Counted from the stretch's first letter, positions 26,336 through 37,058 are shown. The stretch is 64,000 nt of DNA from Rugosimonospora sp040255525 (GCA_040255525.1 JBDZVD010000004.1:1-64000), one strand, 5' to 3'. Notes: generated by a model not told the origin, from the sequence alone. A program made the numbers and translations.

Positions 26336-27277
26336 TCAGTGCGGGCGGCGTACCGCGGCCGAGGCGGTCAGCGTTCCGGCGGCCACGTCGAGGGTCGCCG
26401 GTACGCCGACCGGTACGGACAGTGCCGTCTGCCCGTGCCCGACCGGAAGCCCGCCGAGCACCGGTACGCCCAGGTCGCCCAGCCGGTCGGCCAGGACGTC
26501 GACGATGGACATCGGCCACTCGTCCACGCAGCCGGTGAACTGGCCCACCGCGATGCCGGTCACCCCGCTCAGCACCCCCGACCGGCGCAGTTGGGTGAGC
26601 ATCCGGTCGACCTTGTACGGCGGCTCGTCGACCTCCTCGATCATGAGGATCGCGCCGTCCAGCGAGGGAAAGTCCGGCGTACCCAGGGACGCGGTGAGCA
26701 GGCACAGATTGCCGCCGAGCAGAGTACCGGTGACCGCCGGCCCGGGTACCGTCACCGGCCCGGTCTCGGCCTCCGGATCGCGGGTCAGCACCACCCGGCG
26801 ATCACTCATGATCACGTTGCGCAGGGACGCCAGCGACGCGGCCGGGAACGCGCCGGTCAGCTGGGTCAGCACCGGGCCGTGCACGCTGGCCAGCCGCGCT
26901 GCCCGCCAGAGGGCCAGGTGCAGGGCGGTGATGTCGGAGAAGCCGATCACCAGCTTCGGATCCCGGGCGAGCACCCCCAGGTCCAGCGTGTCGACGATGC
27001 GCTGCGCGCCATACCCGCCCCGGGCACAGACCACCCCGCGTACCGCCGGATCGGCCAGCGCCGCGGCGAGCGAGGCCCCCCGCCGGTCGTCGGTACCGGC
27101 CAGGTACCCGTGCCGGGCGTACAGGTCGGCGCCGAGCACCACCTCCAGCCCCCAACCAGACAGCAGCGCCAGGCCCTCGGCGATCCGCTCCTCGCGCACC
27201 GGGCCGGACGGCGCGACCACGACGACGCTGTCGCCCCTGCGCAGTGCGGGAGGGCGGCGGATGGCGAGCCTGGACAT
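26336..27277 (-). CDS. LD-carboxypeptidase, S66 family
   Basis: Serine peptidase of the LdcA/MccF family that cuts the L,D bond of tetrapeptide muropeptides during peptidoglycan recycling, or amide bonds in self-made antibiotics (MccF). 313 residues. The triad is visible: Ser in GFSDITALHLALW, Glu in LMIEEVDEPPYKVDRML, and His in GLPVGHGQTA. The N-terminal alpha/beta domain opens GDSVVVVAPSGPV. Start ATG 27277 is 33 bases from the divergent GATase gene, so the two promoters overlap or are shared. Cytosolic, no signal peptide. The choice between recycling and immunity cannot be made from sequence. Confidence 0.85.
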   Translation of the reverse strand: MSRLAIRRPPALRRGDSVVVVAPSGPVREERIAEGLALLSGWGLEVVLGADLYARHGYLAGTDDRRGASLAAALADPAVRGVVCARGGYGAQRIVDTLDLGVLARDPKLVIGFSDITALHLALWRAARLASVHGPVLTQLTGAFPAASLASLRNVIMSDRRVVLTRDPEAETGPVTVPGPAVTGTLLGGNLCLLTASLGTPDFPSLDGAILMIEEVDEPPYKVDRMLTQLRRSGVLSGVTGIAVGQFTGCVDEWPMSIVDVLADRLGDLGVPVLGGLPVGHGQTALSVPVGVPATLDVAAGTLTASAAVRRPH

Positions 27278-27310
27278 GACTGGCGAGACTAGCCGGATAA
27301 TCTCGACTGC

Positions 27311-28096
27311 GTGGCCAACAACCGGACTCTCGTGATCGAGATCGACCCGTCCGACGACATCCGGCGGCTCGGCGCCTGGCTGACCGGCGCCGGACTGCTC
27401 CTGGAGACGATCCGGCCGCACGCCGGCGACCCGCTGCCGGACTCGCTGGACGGCTATGCCGCACTCGTCGTCATGGGCGGTGGTCAGGATGCGTACCCGG
27501 GACCCGACGGGCGCCCCGCGGAACCCTGGTTCCCGGCGCTGGAGGGGCTGCTGCGCAAGGCGGTGCGGTACGAGGTGGCCACCCTCGCGGTGTGCCTTGG
27601 CGCACAGTTGCTGGCCAGCGCGCACGGTGGCCTCGTGGAGCGCGGCGAGGCCGGCCCGGAGATCGGCCCGGCGCTGGTCGGGAAGCGGGACGCCGCCGCC
27701 AAGGACCCGCTGTGGGCCCCGGTGCCGATGGCACCCGATGTCCTCCAGTGGCACCAGGACGAGATCACCGAGTTGCCTCTCGGCGCGACCCTGCTGGCCG
27801 CGTCGACGCGGTACCCGCACCAGGCGTTCCGGCTGGGCGGCCGGGCATGGGGCATCCAGTTCCACATCGAGTGCGACGACGCCATGATCGCGGACTGGGT
27901 GGCCAACGGCCGGTCGCTGCTGGACGACCTCGGTTACGACCCCGAGGTCGTCGCCGACGCGTGCAACCTGATCATGGTCGACCTGGAGGAGGCGTGGCAG
28001 CCGTTCGCCGAGCGGTTCGCCGCCATCGCCAAGGGTGAGCTTGCCACCCCGCCGCCCGAGCCACCCGGCCGCCGGCTGCCGCTGCTCGGCTCCTGA
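27311..28096 (+). CDS. Class I glutamine amidotransferase family protein
   Basis: 261-residue cytosolic protein with the Cys-His-Glu triad of class I GATases: nucleophile Cys in LAVCLGAQLLASA, and His/Glu in WGIQFHIECDDAM. The fold opens LVIEIDPSDDIRRLGAW and the oxyanion region is VVMGGGQDAYPG. This type of stand-alone GATase next to glnE/glnA is common in actinobacteria; candidates include gamma-glutamyl hydrolase-like roles. The acceptor partner is unknown. The start is GTG 27311. It ends two bases before glnE, so the two are probably co-transcribed. Confidence 0.83.
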   Translation: MANNRTLVIEIDPSDDIRRLGAWLTGAGLLLETIRPHAGDPLPDSLDGYAALVVMGGGQDAYPGPDGRPAEPWFPALEGLLRKAVRYEVATLAVCLGAQLLASAHGGLVERGEAGPEIGPALVGKRDAAAKDPLWAPVPMAPDVLQWHQDEITELPLGATLLAASTRYPHQAFRLGGRAWGIQFHIECDDAMIADWVANGRSLLDDLGYDPEVVADACNLIMVDLEEAWQPFAERFAAIAKGELATPPPEPPGRRLPLLGS

Positions 28097-28098
28097 TC

Positions 28099-31059
28099 AT
28101 GGTGGACCTCGGCCGGTCCGGCCGCCCGGCGAGCGCGGCGGGGCGGCTGGCCCGGTACGGCCTGGTCAACCTGGACCGCGCCCGCGAGATGCTCGGCCCC
28201 GGGCAACTGCGGTTGTGGGACGACCAGCGGCAGCAGCCGGCCGACGAGGGCGCCGGCGCGGTGCTGGCCGCGCTGTCCCGGGCGGCCGATCCCGACCTGG
28301 CGCTGCGCCAGCTCTGCCGGATGGAGGAGGCGGAGCGGGCCGCGGCGCCGGGTCCGCTCGGCAACGTCCGGAGGCACCCGCGGCCCGGTACCCCGGCCCT
28401 GCTGCCCAGCCTGCGCACCAACGCCAGCCTGCGCGATCGGCTGATCGCCGTCCTCGGTGCCAGCGACACGCTGGGCGACCACCTGGTGGCCAACCCGGGG
28501 GAGTGGCGGACGTTGCGGTCGCCCAGCGGGTACGCGCTGGCCTTCCCGCTGCCCCGGGAGCGGCCGCTCGGCCGCGAAACGGTCGCCCGGCTGCGCATGG
28601 CGTACCGGCGCAGCCTGCTGCGCATCGCCGCCGGCGACCTGACCGGCGCGCTCGACCTCGAACAGACCATGACCGCGCTGTCCGCACTGGCCGACGCCAC
28701 CCTGTCCGCCGCGCTGCGGCTGGCCGCGCCCGGCGGTGACGCCTTGCGGCTGGCGGTCGTCGCCATGGGTAAGTGCGGCGGCCGGGAACTGAACTACGTC
28801 TCGGACGTCGACGTCATCTTCGTGGCCGCGGACGATGAGGACCTGTCCGCCGCGACCGCGGTCGCCGCCCGGATGATCGAGATCTGCGGGCAGGTGGCCT
28901 GGCCGGTGGACGCCGCGCTGCGACCGGAGGGCAATCACGGCCCGCTGGTACGGACGCTCGCCAGCCACCTGAGCTACTACCGGAAGTGGGCGCGCACCTG
29001 GGAGTTCCAGGCGCTGCTGAAGGCCCGGCCGGCGGCCGGGGACCTGGCGCTGGGCGCGCGGTGGCTCGCCGAACTCCAGCAGCTGATCTGGCGCGCCGCG
29101 GAGCGGCCCGAGGCGGTGGCCGACATCCGGGCGATGCGGCGCAGGATCACCGACGCGATCCCGGCGGCGGAACGGGATCGGGAGATCAAGCGCGGCCCGG
29201 GCGGGCTGCGCGACATCGAGTTCGCGGTGCAGTTGCTGCAATTGGTCCACGGGAGAGCAGACGAAACGCTCCGCTCGCCATCCACATTGGACGGTCTTCG
29301 AGAGCTGACCGCGGGCGGGTACGTGGGGCGGGCCGACGGTGAGGCGCTGGAGGCGGCGTACCAGTTCCTGCGTACCGTCGAGCACCGGCTGCAACTGCAG
29401 AAACTGCGCCGTACCCACACCGTACCGGCGGAGCCCGGCGCGCTGCGCTGGCTGGCGCACGCGATGGGGTACCACGGCAGCAAAGAACGCGACGCCGTCG
29501 AGGGTTTCCGGGCCGACTGGGTGTCGCACGCGGCCGAGGTACGGCGGCTGCACGCCAAGCTGCTGTACCGGCCGCTGCTGGAGGCCGTGGCGCGGGTACC
29601 CAGCGACGACCTCCGGCTGACTCCGGACGCCGCCCGGGCACGCCTGGAGGTGCTCGGCTTCGGCGAGCCGGCCGGTGCGCTGCGCCACATCCAGGCGCTC
29701 ACCGGCGGCGTGTCGCGCACCGCCGCCATCCAACGGCAACTGCTGCCCGTGCTGCTGTCGGCGTTCGCCGACGCGCCCGAGCCGGACCGCGGCCTGCTGG
29801 CGTACCGGCAGGTGTCAGAGAAACTCGGCAGCACCCCGTGGTACCTGCGGCTGCTGCGCGACGAGGGCCCGGTCGCCCTGCGCCTGGCCCGGCTGCTCGG
29901 ACTGTCCCGGTACGTGACCGATCTGCTCAGCCGGGATCCGGAGGCGCTGCGGCTGCTCGCCGACGACTCGGAGTTGACGCCACGCGACCGTGACCGGCTG
30001 CTGGAGGGGTTCGTCTCGGCCGGTGCGCGGCACGACGATCCGGTCGCGGCGATCGCCGCCATCCGGGCGCTGCGCCGCCGGGAACTGTTCCGGATCGCCT
30101 GCGCCGACCTGCTCGGCCGGCTGGACATCGCCGCCGTCGGCACCGCCCTGGCCGACGTGGTCGACGCCACGCTGACCGCGGCGCTGGCCGTCACGAACCG
30201 CGCCGGGCTGCCGTTCGCCATCATCGGCATGGGGCGGCTCGGTGGGTGCGAGATGAGCTACCCGTCCGACGCCGACGTGCTGTTCGTGTACGAGCCGCCG
30301 GCCGGTACGCGCGACGACGAGGCCAGTGCCGCGGCGCACGGGATCGCCGAGGAGTTGCGTACCCTGCTGGCCGCGCCGGCACCCGACCCGCCGCTGGGCA
30401 TCGACGCCGGCCTGCGCCCCGAGGGACGGCAGGGCCCGCTCGTGCGCAGCCTCGCCGCCTACGCCCAGTACTACGCCCGCTGGTCGCGGGTCTGGGAGGC
30501 GCAGGCCCTGCTGCGGGCCAGGTTCGTGGCTGGTGACCCCGCGTTGGGGCAGCGGTTCCTCGCGCTGGCCGACCAGGTCCGGTACCCGGCCGGCGGACTG
30601 TCCCGCGAACAGGTGATGGAGATCCGCCGGATCAAGGCGCGGGTGGACAGCGAGCGGCTGCCCCGCGGGGCGGATCCGGCCACCCACGCGAAGCTCGGCC
30701 GCGGCGGGCTGGCCGACGTGGAGTGGACGGTACAGCTGCTCCAGTTGCGGTACGGCGACGCGGTGCCGGACCTGCGCACCACCCGTACCCTGCCGGCGCT
30801 GGAGGCGGCCCGCCGGGCGCAGCTCATCGACGGCGCGGACGCCACCGCGCTGGCGGTCGCGTGGCGCTCCGCCTCGCGGGTGCGCAACGCGCTGATGCTG
30901 GTCCGCGGCAGGCCATCCGACCAGTTGCCGCGCCACGGACCGGAACTGGCCGGTGTGGTCGCGACGCTCGGCGGCGGCGACGCGGGTGAGTTCGTCGACG
31001 ACTACCTGCGCACCGCCCGGCACGCCCGGCAGGTCTTCGAGCGTGCCTTCACCCGCTGA
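28099..31059 (+). CDS. glnE: Bifunctional glutamine synthetase adenylyltransferase/adenylyl-removing enzyme
   Basis: Adenylylates and deadenylylates a tyrosine of GlnA1, tuning activity to nitrogen supply. 986 residues with two nucleotidyltransferase domains. The N-terminal (deadenylylating) one has MGKCGGRELNYVSDVDVIF, the second (adenylylating) one MGRLGGCEMSYPSDADVLF; both carry the G-G-x-E...D-x-D metal motif. Between and after are GlnD-UR/UTase-like helical regions (RRITDAIPAAERDREIKRG, LARLLGLSRYVTDLL). The target tyrosine is in glnA1 at 35456-36901, on the opposite strand, as expected in this gene neighbourhood. The start is ATG 28099, two bases after the GATase gene. Confidence 0.96.
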   Translation: MVDLGRSGRPASAAGRLARYGLVNLDRAREMLGPGQLRLWDDQRQQPADEGAGAVLAALSRAADPDLALRQLCRMEEAERAAAPGPLGNVRRHPRPGTPALLPSLRTNASLRDRLIAVLGASDTLGDHLVANPGEWRTLRSPSGYALAFPLPRERPLGRETVARLRMAYRRSLLRIAAGDLTGALDLEQTMTALSALADATLSAALRLAAPGGDALRLAVVAMGKCGGRELNYVSDVDVIFVAADDEDLSAATAVAARMIEICGQVAWPVDAALRPEGNHGPLVRTLASHLSYYRKWARTWEFQALLKARPAAGDLALGARWLAELQQLIWRAAERPEAVADIRAMRRRITDAIPAAERDREIKRGPGGLRDIEFAVQLLQLVHGRADETLRSPSTLDGLRELTAGGYVGRADGEALEAAYQFLRTVEHRLQLQKLRRTHTVPAEPGALRWLAHAMGYHGSKERDAVEGFRADWVSHAAEVRRLHAKLLYRPLLEAVARVPSDDLRLTPDAARARLEVLGFGEPAGALRHIQALTGGVSRTAAIQRQLLPVLLSAFADAPEPDRGLLAYRQVSEKLGSTPWYLRLLRDEGPVALRLARLLGLSRYVTDLLSRDPEALRLLADDSELTPRDRDRLLEGFVSAGARHDDPVAAIAAIRALRRRELFRIACADLLGRLDIAAVGTALADVVDATLTAALAVTNRAGLPFAIIGMGRLGGCEMSYPSDADVLFVYEPPAGTRDDEASAAAHGIAEELRTLLAAPAPDPPLGIDAGLRPEGRQGPLVRSLAAYAQYYARWSRVWEAQALLRARFVAGDPALGQRFLALADQVRYPAGGLSREQVMEIRRIKARVDSERLPRGADPATHAKLGRGGLADVEWTVQLLQLRYGDAVPDLRTTRTLPALEAARRAQLIDGADATALAVAWRSASRVRNALMLVRGRPSDQLPRHGPELAGVVATLGGGDAGEFVDDYLRTARHARQVFERAFTR

Positions 31060-31067
31060 GCAGCGGC

Positions 31068-33767
31068 CTACGGCGTGAACGTCAGAGTGTCCACACAGGA
31101 TGCTTTGATGGCCGCTTCGCCCCAGCGCATCGGCAGCGTCTTCCCGGTGCGCCACAGGTCGAACTGGTCGTGGTAGTGGCCGCTGAACGCGTGCCCCGAC
31201 TCCCCGGTCAGCTGTATCCAGCGCGACGCGTCCAGATCGGACAGGTCCACGATCATCCGCATGGACGGCACCGCGTTCACCTCGTACCCGGCCGAGGGAT
31301 CCCAGCCGGTCGCGTCCACGATGTTGCTGCCGCCGGACACACCGACCGGGCCGTAGTTGAACAGCCACTCGATCGGGCCGATGCCGGACGTGCCGAACGA
31401 CTGGTTCTGCAGGTACAGGGTGTGGATCGCCCCCCACCGCCAGCCGGCCGGATCGTCGCCCAGTTTCTTCGTCAGCTCCGCGGTGGCCGCCGTCATGGCC
31501 TGTCCCAGGATGTCGTCGCGGGTCTCCACGGCCGGCGTGGACCTGTTGTCCCACCACGGCGAATCGGGCTGGCTCAACAGGTCCGTGACCACCAGCCACC
31601 AGCGGTCGCTGCCATTCGGCTTCCGGTCCGCCGGAAGCTCGTCGAACGTCCGGCTCAGCAGTTGGCGCCACACCGCGTTGAAGTAGGCGGCCGCCGCCGA
31701 GTCCCGCCCCGTCGCGCTGTCCGAGTCACCGTCGGCCGGCTCCTGGAAGTCCCAGCCCCGCAACATCTCCTGCGCCTTCGCGGCCGCGCCTTGCTGCGGT
31801 ACGGAAAGCAACGCGGGTACGAGGGCGGGGGCCAGCCCGTTGCGGCTGTCGAACTGCATGCGCTGCACGTCGGCGACCGAGACCTTCGCGCCACTGGCGA
31901 TCGTCGAGGAAATCATGTCCTTGATGCGTTGGCTGCGGTACCCGTAGGACCAGTCATCCGTGAGGAAGTGCGGGTAGTCCGCCGGGTCGATGACGGCCTG
32001 GTTCGCGGTCGCGAAGAAGCCCTGTGGCGGGTTGAGTTTCCAGGGCAGCTCGTCGAACGGCAGGTACCCGGTCCAGTCGTACGCCGAGTCCCAACCCGGT
32101 GCCGGCCAGCGCCCGTCGCCCTTGCCCCGTACCGGGATGCGGCCCGGCGACTGGTACCCGATGTTGCCGTCGACGTCCGCGTACACGATGTTCTGCGCCG
32201 GTACCTCGAACTGCGCGGCGGCGGACCGGAACTCGTCCCAGTTTCCGGCGGCGTCCAGCGCGAACAGCGCGTCCATCGTGCGCCCCGGGTCCAGCGCGGT
32301 CCAGCGCAACGCGACCGCGTAGCCGGCAACACCCGCACCGTCGGCCGGTGCCGCCGCGGTGGGCGCCGGCGACCCGCTCGGATCCACGTCTGGCTTCGCC
32401 CCGATCGTGCGCAGCTCCGCCGACGCGTCGGACAGCAGCGGCCCGTTGTCGGTGGTGCGGATGGTGAGCGTCACCGGCTTTCCGCCGGCCACTGCGATGG
32501 TTTCCTGCCGTACCGCCAGATCCCGCCACCGACCGTCCACTTCGTACTGGTTGCCCCGTACCCGTTCGAGGTACAGGTCGGTGACGTCCGGGTCGAGGTT
32601 CGTGAAGCCCCAGGCGATCCGGGCATTGTGCCCGATGATGACGCCCGGTACGCCGGAGAAGGTGAACCCCTCCACGTTGAACCGGCAGCTACAGTGCAGC
32701 CCCATCTGGTACCAGATGCCGGGCATCGACGGTTCCAGGTGGGGATCGTTCGCCAGGATCGGCTTGCCGGTGGTGGTGTGGGCACCGGAGATGACCCAGG
32801 AGTTGGAGCCGATTCCGGGCAGCGCTCCGCCGACCAGGTCGGGCATCCCTCGCACCGCGCGGTCGATCCCGGCCAGAGCCGGCGCCGCCGCGGTGAGCAC
32901 GCCGACCGGTACCGCACCGGTGGCGGGCCGGGTCGCGGTGGTCTTCGCCGCGATCGGGGCGGTCACGATCGGGGTGTGCTGGCTGTACGGGTACGCCGGG
33001 TACAGCTGCTCGATCTGGGCCCGGGGCAGGCCGGCGGCGAGCAGGCCGGCCCGTTCGATCTCGTCGTCCATGTTGCCGCGCAGATCCCAGGCCAGCGCCT
33101 TGAGCCAGGCGAGCGAGTCGATCGGATCCCAGGGTGCGATCCGGTAACCGGGAGCGCTGAGCTTCAGCACGCTGTACTCCAGGCTGATCGACGTCGCCCC
33201 GTGCGTGCGCAGGTAGGCGTTCACGCCGTCCGCGTAGTCCCGCAGGTACTCGCGCGACTGCGGGCCGATCAGGTTCCACTCCTGCTCGGCAACCCGCCGC
33301 CACCCCATGGTGCGCAGGTACGCGTCCGTCTCGACCTGGCCGGAGCCGAACATCTCGGCAAGCCGGCCGCTGGTCAGGTGCCGGCGGAAGTCCATCTCCC
33401 AGAAGCGTTCCTGCGCGTGCACGTACCCCTGCGCGATGAACAGGTCGGCCGCGTTGCTGGCGTACACCTGCGGAATGGCGTGCGCGTCGCGGTACACGGT
33501 CACCGGCGCGGACAGGCCGGCGATGCGCAGTTGGCCGCCGTACCGCGGGAATGCCGTGCGTACCGTCCAGACGGCGCCGGCCGTCGCGGCGACGACGAGT
33601 ACCAGCACCACGACGAGCGACCACCGGACGACCCGCGGCCACCGGCGGCGCTTGGGGCGTGGCGGCGCCGGGGTGGTTTCCGCCGGGTTGTCGGCCGGTG
33701 TCGGATCAGGGTCGGCTCGGGGTCCCGATACCGCCTCGGGGGATGGGCCGACCACGCTGTCGCTCAC
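31068..33767 (-). CDS. Penicillin acylase family (Ntn) hydrolase, membrane-anchored
   Basis: N-terminal nucleophile hydrolase of the penicillin/cephalosporin/acyl-homoserine lactone acylase family. 899 residues. A single membrane anchor lies at about 33-58 (VVRWSLVVVLVLVVAATAGAV) after a basic cytosolic start. The alpha part has YRDAHAIPQVYASNAADLFIA and RFWEMDFRRHLTSGR. The predicted autocleavage makes Ser about 321 the new N-terminus in GIGSNSWVISG, followed by GKPILANDPHLE. Later motifs are FTFSGVPGVIIGHNARIAWGF (shortened) and NFGPVGVSGGSNIVD-type residues near the end. It should face the outside. Substrate is unknown: beta-lactam, AHL or another amide. GTG 33767 is the preferred start. 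Confidence 0.86.
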   Translation of the reverse strand: MSDSVVGPSPEAVSGPRADPDPTPADNPAETTPAPPRPKRRRWPRVVRWSLVVVLVLVVAATAGAVWTVRTAFPRYGGQLRIAGLSAPVTVYRDAHAIPQVYASNAADLFIAQGYVHAQERFWEMDFRRHLTSGRLAEMFGSGQVETDAYLRTMGWRRVAEQEWNLIGPQSREYLRDYADGVNAYLRTHGATSISLEYSVLKLSAPGYRIAPWDPIDSLAWLKALAWDLRGNMDDEIERAGLLAAGLPRAQIEQLYPAYPYSQHTPIVTAPIAAKTTATRPATGAVPVGVLTAAAPALAGIDRAVRGMPDLVGGALPGIGSNSWVISGAHTTTGKPILANDPHLEPSMPGIWYQMGLHCSCRFNVEGFTFSGVPGVIIGHNARIAWGFTNLDPDVTDLYLERVRGNQYEVDGRWRDLAVRQETIAVAGGKPVTLTIRTTDNGPLLSDASAELRTIGAKPDVDPSGSPAPTAAAPADGAGVAGYAVALRWTALDPGRTMDALFALDAAGNWDEFRSAAAQFEVPAQNIVYADVDGNIGYQSPGRIPVRGKGDGRWPAPGWDSAYDWTGYLPFDELPWKLNPPQGFFATANQAVIDPADYPHFLTDDWSYGYRSQRIKDMISSTIASGAKVSVADVQRMQFDSRNGLAPALVPALLSVPQQGAAAKAQEMLRGWDFQEPADGDSDSATGRDSAAAAYFNAVWRQLLSRTFDELPADRKPNGSDRWWLVVTDLLSQPDSPWWDNRSTPAVETRDDILGQAMTAATAELTKKLGDDPAGWRWGAIHTLYLQNQSFGTSGIGPIEWLFNYGPVGVSGGSNIVDATGWDPSAGYEVNAVPSMRMIVDLSDLDASRWIQLTGESGHAFSGHYHDQFDLWRTGKTLPMRWGEAAIKASCVDTLTFTP

Positions 33768-33895
33768 GACCAGCGATCTTAGTGTGGATTTACTGGCAGA
33801 CCATATAGCCCGTACAGGTCCGAAGGACCGACCGCGGCGGCCGGCGGCCGGACTACGGGGCGGACGACCGCCGCCGGGTGGGCGAGAATCCAGCA

Positions 33896-34594
33896 ATGAC
33901 CCAGTCCGAGCCGCCGGTGGGGTCGGGTGCTTTCCGCCCCGCTCCGGGTTACCCGCCGCCCGCTCACCTGCCGCCCCCGCCGCCGGGCTACGCGCCGCCC
34001 GGGTACCCGCCGCCCGGTTACCCCATGCCGGGTTATCCGATCCCCGGATACCCGCCGGGCCGGTCGATGCTTCCCCCCGGCGTCGCGCCGAACGGCCAAC
34101 CGCTCGCGAACTTCGGCGACCGGTTCCTCGCGTACCTCATCGACTACGCGATCCTCTGCGGTGCACTCCTCGTCGTCGCCGTCCCCACGCTGATCATCGC
34201 GGTGACGTCGTCGGTCCACCGCCTCACGATCAATGCCGACGGCAGCCTCAACGGAGCGAGCATGTTGTCGTTCTATCTGGTGATCTTCGCCGTCGACATC
34301 GCGCTGCTGTTGCTTGGCCTGGTCGCGACGTACGTGTACCAGGTGGAGATGATGTACCGCAGCGGCCAGACCGTCGGAAAGCGCGTCATGAAGCTGCAGG
34401 TCGTGTGCCTCGACCCGGGAGCGCCGATGACCAGGGGCGTGGCCGCGAAGCGTTCGTTGATCGGTTCGCTGGTGGGCTCGATCGTCGGCATCTTCTCGCT
34501 GGTCGATGGGCTGTGGCAGCTGTGGGACCAGCCGTTCCGGCAGTGCCTGCACGACAAGGTCGCGGGCACCGTGGTGGTGAAGCGGGCGCGGTGA
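33896..34594 (+). CDS. RDD family membrane protein with P/G/Y-rich N-terminus
   Basis: 232 residues. The first 65 are proline-, glycine- and tyrosine-rich (repeats of the type PPGYP) and disordered. Residues 75-225 form an RDD domain with three transmembrane helices (FLAYLIDYAILCGALLVVAV, VIFAVDIALLLLGLVATYV and LIGSLVGSIVGIFSLVDGLW), the polar R-x-x-x-D signature and TVGKRVMKL. Function is unknown, with ion or osmotic transport proposed for some relatives. Divergent from the penicillin-acylase gene; the 128 bases between them hold AT-rich promoter-like sequence around 33780-33805. A second, shorter RDD gene sits at 37059. Confidence 0.82.
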   Translation: MTQSEPPVGSGAFRPAPGYPPPAHLPPPPPGYAPPGYPPPGYPMPGYPIPGYPPGRSMLPPGVAPNGQPLANFGDRFLAYLIDYAILCGALLVVAVPTLIIAVTSSVHRLTINADGSLNGASMLSFYLVIFAVDIALLLLGLVATYVYQVEMMYRSGQTVGKRVMKLQVVCLDPGAPMTRGVAAKRSLIGSLVGSIVGIFSLVDGLWQLWDQPFRQCLHDKVAGTVVVKRAR

Positions 34595-34640
34595 CTCACC
34601 CTGACAGGCGACGGGCTCTGCTCAAGGCGTCCCCGCCGTT

Positions 34641-34940
34641 GTGACCGTTGTGGCGTCGGATACGCTGCGCGCCGTGCAGATCACGGACAACGGTGCGGGA
34701 AGGCCCGTCATGGTCGCCCTCGGGCTGATCCTTGCGGTCGCGCTCGCCTCGTGTTCCTCGACGGCTCCACGCCGTTCGGAGTCGGCGCTGTCGCCGAACG
34801 CTTCCCCGTCCGTGCCGCTGACCGGCGCTCAGCTGAGGCAGCGGCTGATCACCAAAGACTCGTTGCCCACCGGGTTCGATCTGCTGGGGTGGCGGCGATG
34901 GCGTCGCTGCGGGCGTTGCCGCACAGCCCATCGATGTTGA
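34641..34940 (+). pseudogene. Truncated lipoprotein gene
   Basis: Starts like a lipoprotein: hydrophobic core VMVALGLILAVALASC, with the lipobox L-A-S-C giving a lipidated Cys at residue 38, then a serine-rich linker and LTGAQLRQRLITKDSLPTGFDLL. After residue about 82 the sequence becomes a basic cysteine/arginine string (GWRRWRRCGRCRTAHRC) with no likeness to a domain, ending in a stop. The mature domain is therefore missing. Other frames downstream give nothing convincing, so this is probably a deletion remnant rather than a single frameshift. An exact start is uncertain; GTG 34641 is used here. Confidence 0.5.
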
Positions 34941-35033
34941 CTCGGTGGCTTCTCGTCGCTTACGACCTGTCCCACCAATGTCTGGCCATCCTCTACGGCG
35001 CCGACCGCTCCACCGCTATCGCACCCCAGGTCG

Positions 35034-35270
35034 TTATCGTTGCTCCTCCCGGACGATGTAGTGCCCCTTGCCCGGCACCGGCTTCACCACTCCCTCGGTC
35101 GCGAGGTAGGCGAGCACCTTCTCTGCGGTCGCTCGCGCGATCCCGTACTCCTGGCTGAGCCGGTCTATCCCGGTGACCGTGATCCTCAGCTCCCCTGCGT
35201 CGATCCGGCGGCGTAGATCCTCTGCAACCTGGCGCCACACGGGTACGGGCGAGTTCCGATCGACTTCCAT
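35034..35270 (-). CDS. Short GntR-type winged-helix regulator
   Basis: 78-residue protein consisting only of a GntR winged helix-turn-helix: PVPVWRQVAEDLRRRI (helix 1), LRITVTGIDRLSQEYGIARATAEKVLAYLATEG, and the wing VVKPVPGKGHYIV. There is no effector domain; stand-alone GntR heads of this size are frequent in actinobacteria. The start ATG 35270 sits directly before the domain; an upstream ATG (35321) would add a proline-rich leader. No obvious target operon; the truncated lipoprotein lies downstream on the opposite strand. Confidence 0.75.
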   Translation of the reverse strand: MEVDRNSPVPVWRQVAEDLRRRIDAGELRITVTGIDRLSQEYGIARATAEKVLAYLATEGVVKPVPGKGHYIVREEQR

Positions 35271-35337
35271 AACTCCAGGCTGCCACCCGACAGGAGGGCG
35301 CCTAGGTACAGAGGAGGGCATACGACCCTATAGGCGG

Positions 35338-35383
35338 GGAAGGCTATCGACCTCGCGTTGGGCGCCGAAGCCGATAGCCTTCC
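35338..35383 (-). terminator. Inverted repeat downstream of glnA1
   Basis: Perfect 12-bp arms GGAAGGCTATCG (35338-35349) and CGATAGCCTTCC (35372-35383) with a 22-base loop, starting 73 bases past the glnA1 stop in its reading direction. The loop is large and no T tract follows, so termination is the likely but not certain role; an operator for the GntR gene is the alternative. Confidence 0.45.
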
Positions 35384-35455
35384 GTCGTCATCTGTACCCG
35401 GCGTGTACCGGGGCGGTGCCTGAGATGCATTTCCCCTGGTCAGCGGGTCCTGGGA

Positions 35456-36901
<1,446 letters not shown>

Positions 36902-36953
36902 AGGTGGGTCAGCAGCGGCGCTGGATCAGTTGTCGCGACGTTATGACTACGGG

Positions 36954-36991
36954 ATTGCCCGAGCATGTCTCGAATGTTTCCACCATGTTAC
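36954..36991 (-). promoter_or_regulatory. GlnR operator upstream of glnA1
   Basis: Read on the minus strand: GTAAC (36991-36987), six bases, GAAAC (36980-36976), six bases, GACAT (36969-36965), six bases, GCAAT (36958-36954). The first pair matches the actinobacterial GlnR a/b site consensus gTnAc-n6-GaAAc exactly and the second pair follows with the same spacing but weaker bases. The site ends 52 bases before the glnA1 start. GlnR is the global nitrogen regulator; activation or repression depends on position. Confidence 0.72.
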
Positions 36992-37058
36992 GGCCGCCCG
37001 AGTGTGACCCGGGCCATCCAGCGCCGATCGGCGGAACTGGGCGACTACGCTGTGCCGC

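Noticed and set aside
27934..31671. Long minus-strand frames antisense to glnE
   Set aside because: GlnE reads fully in frame with both nucleotidyltransferase motifs, so the antisense frames are shadows.
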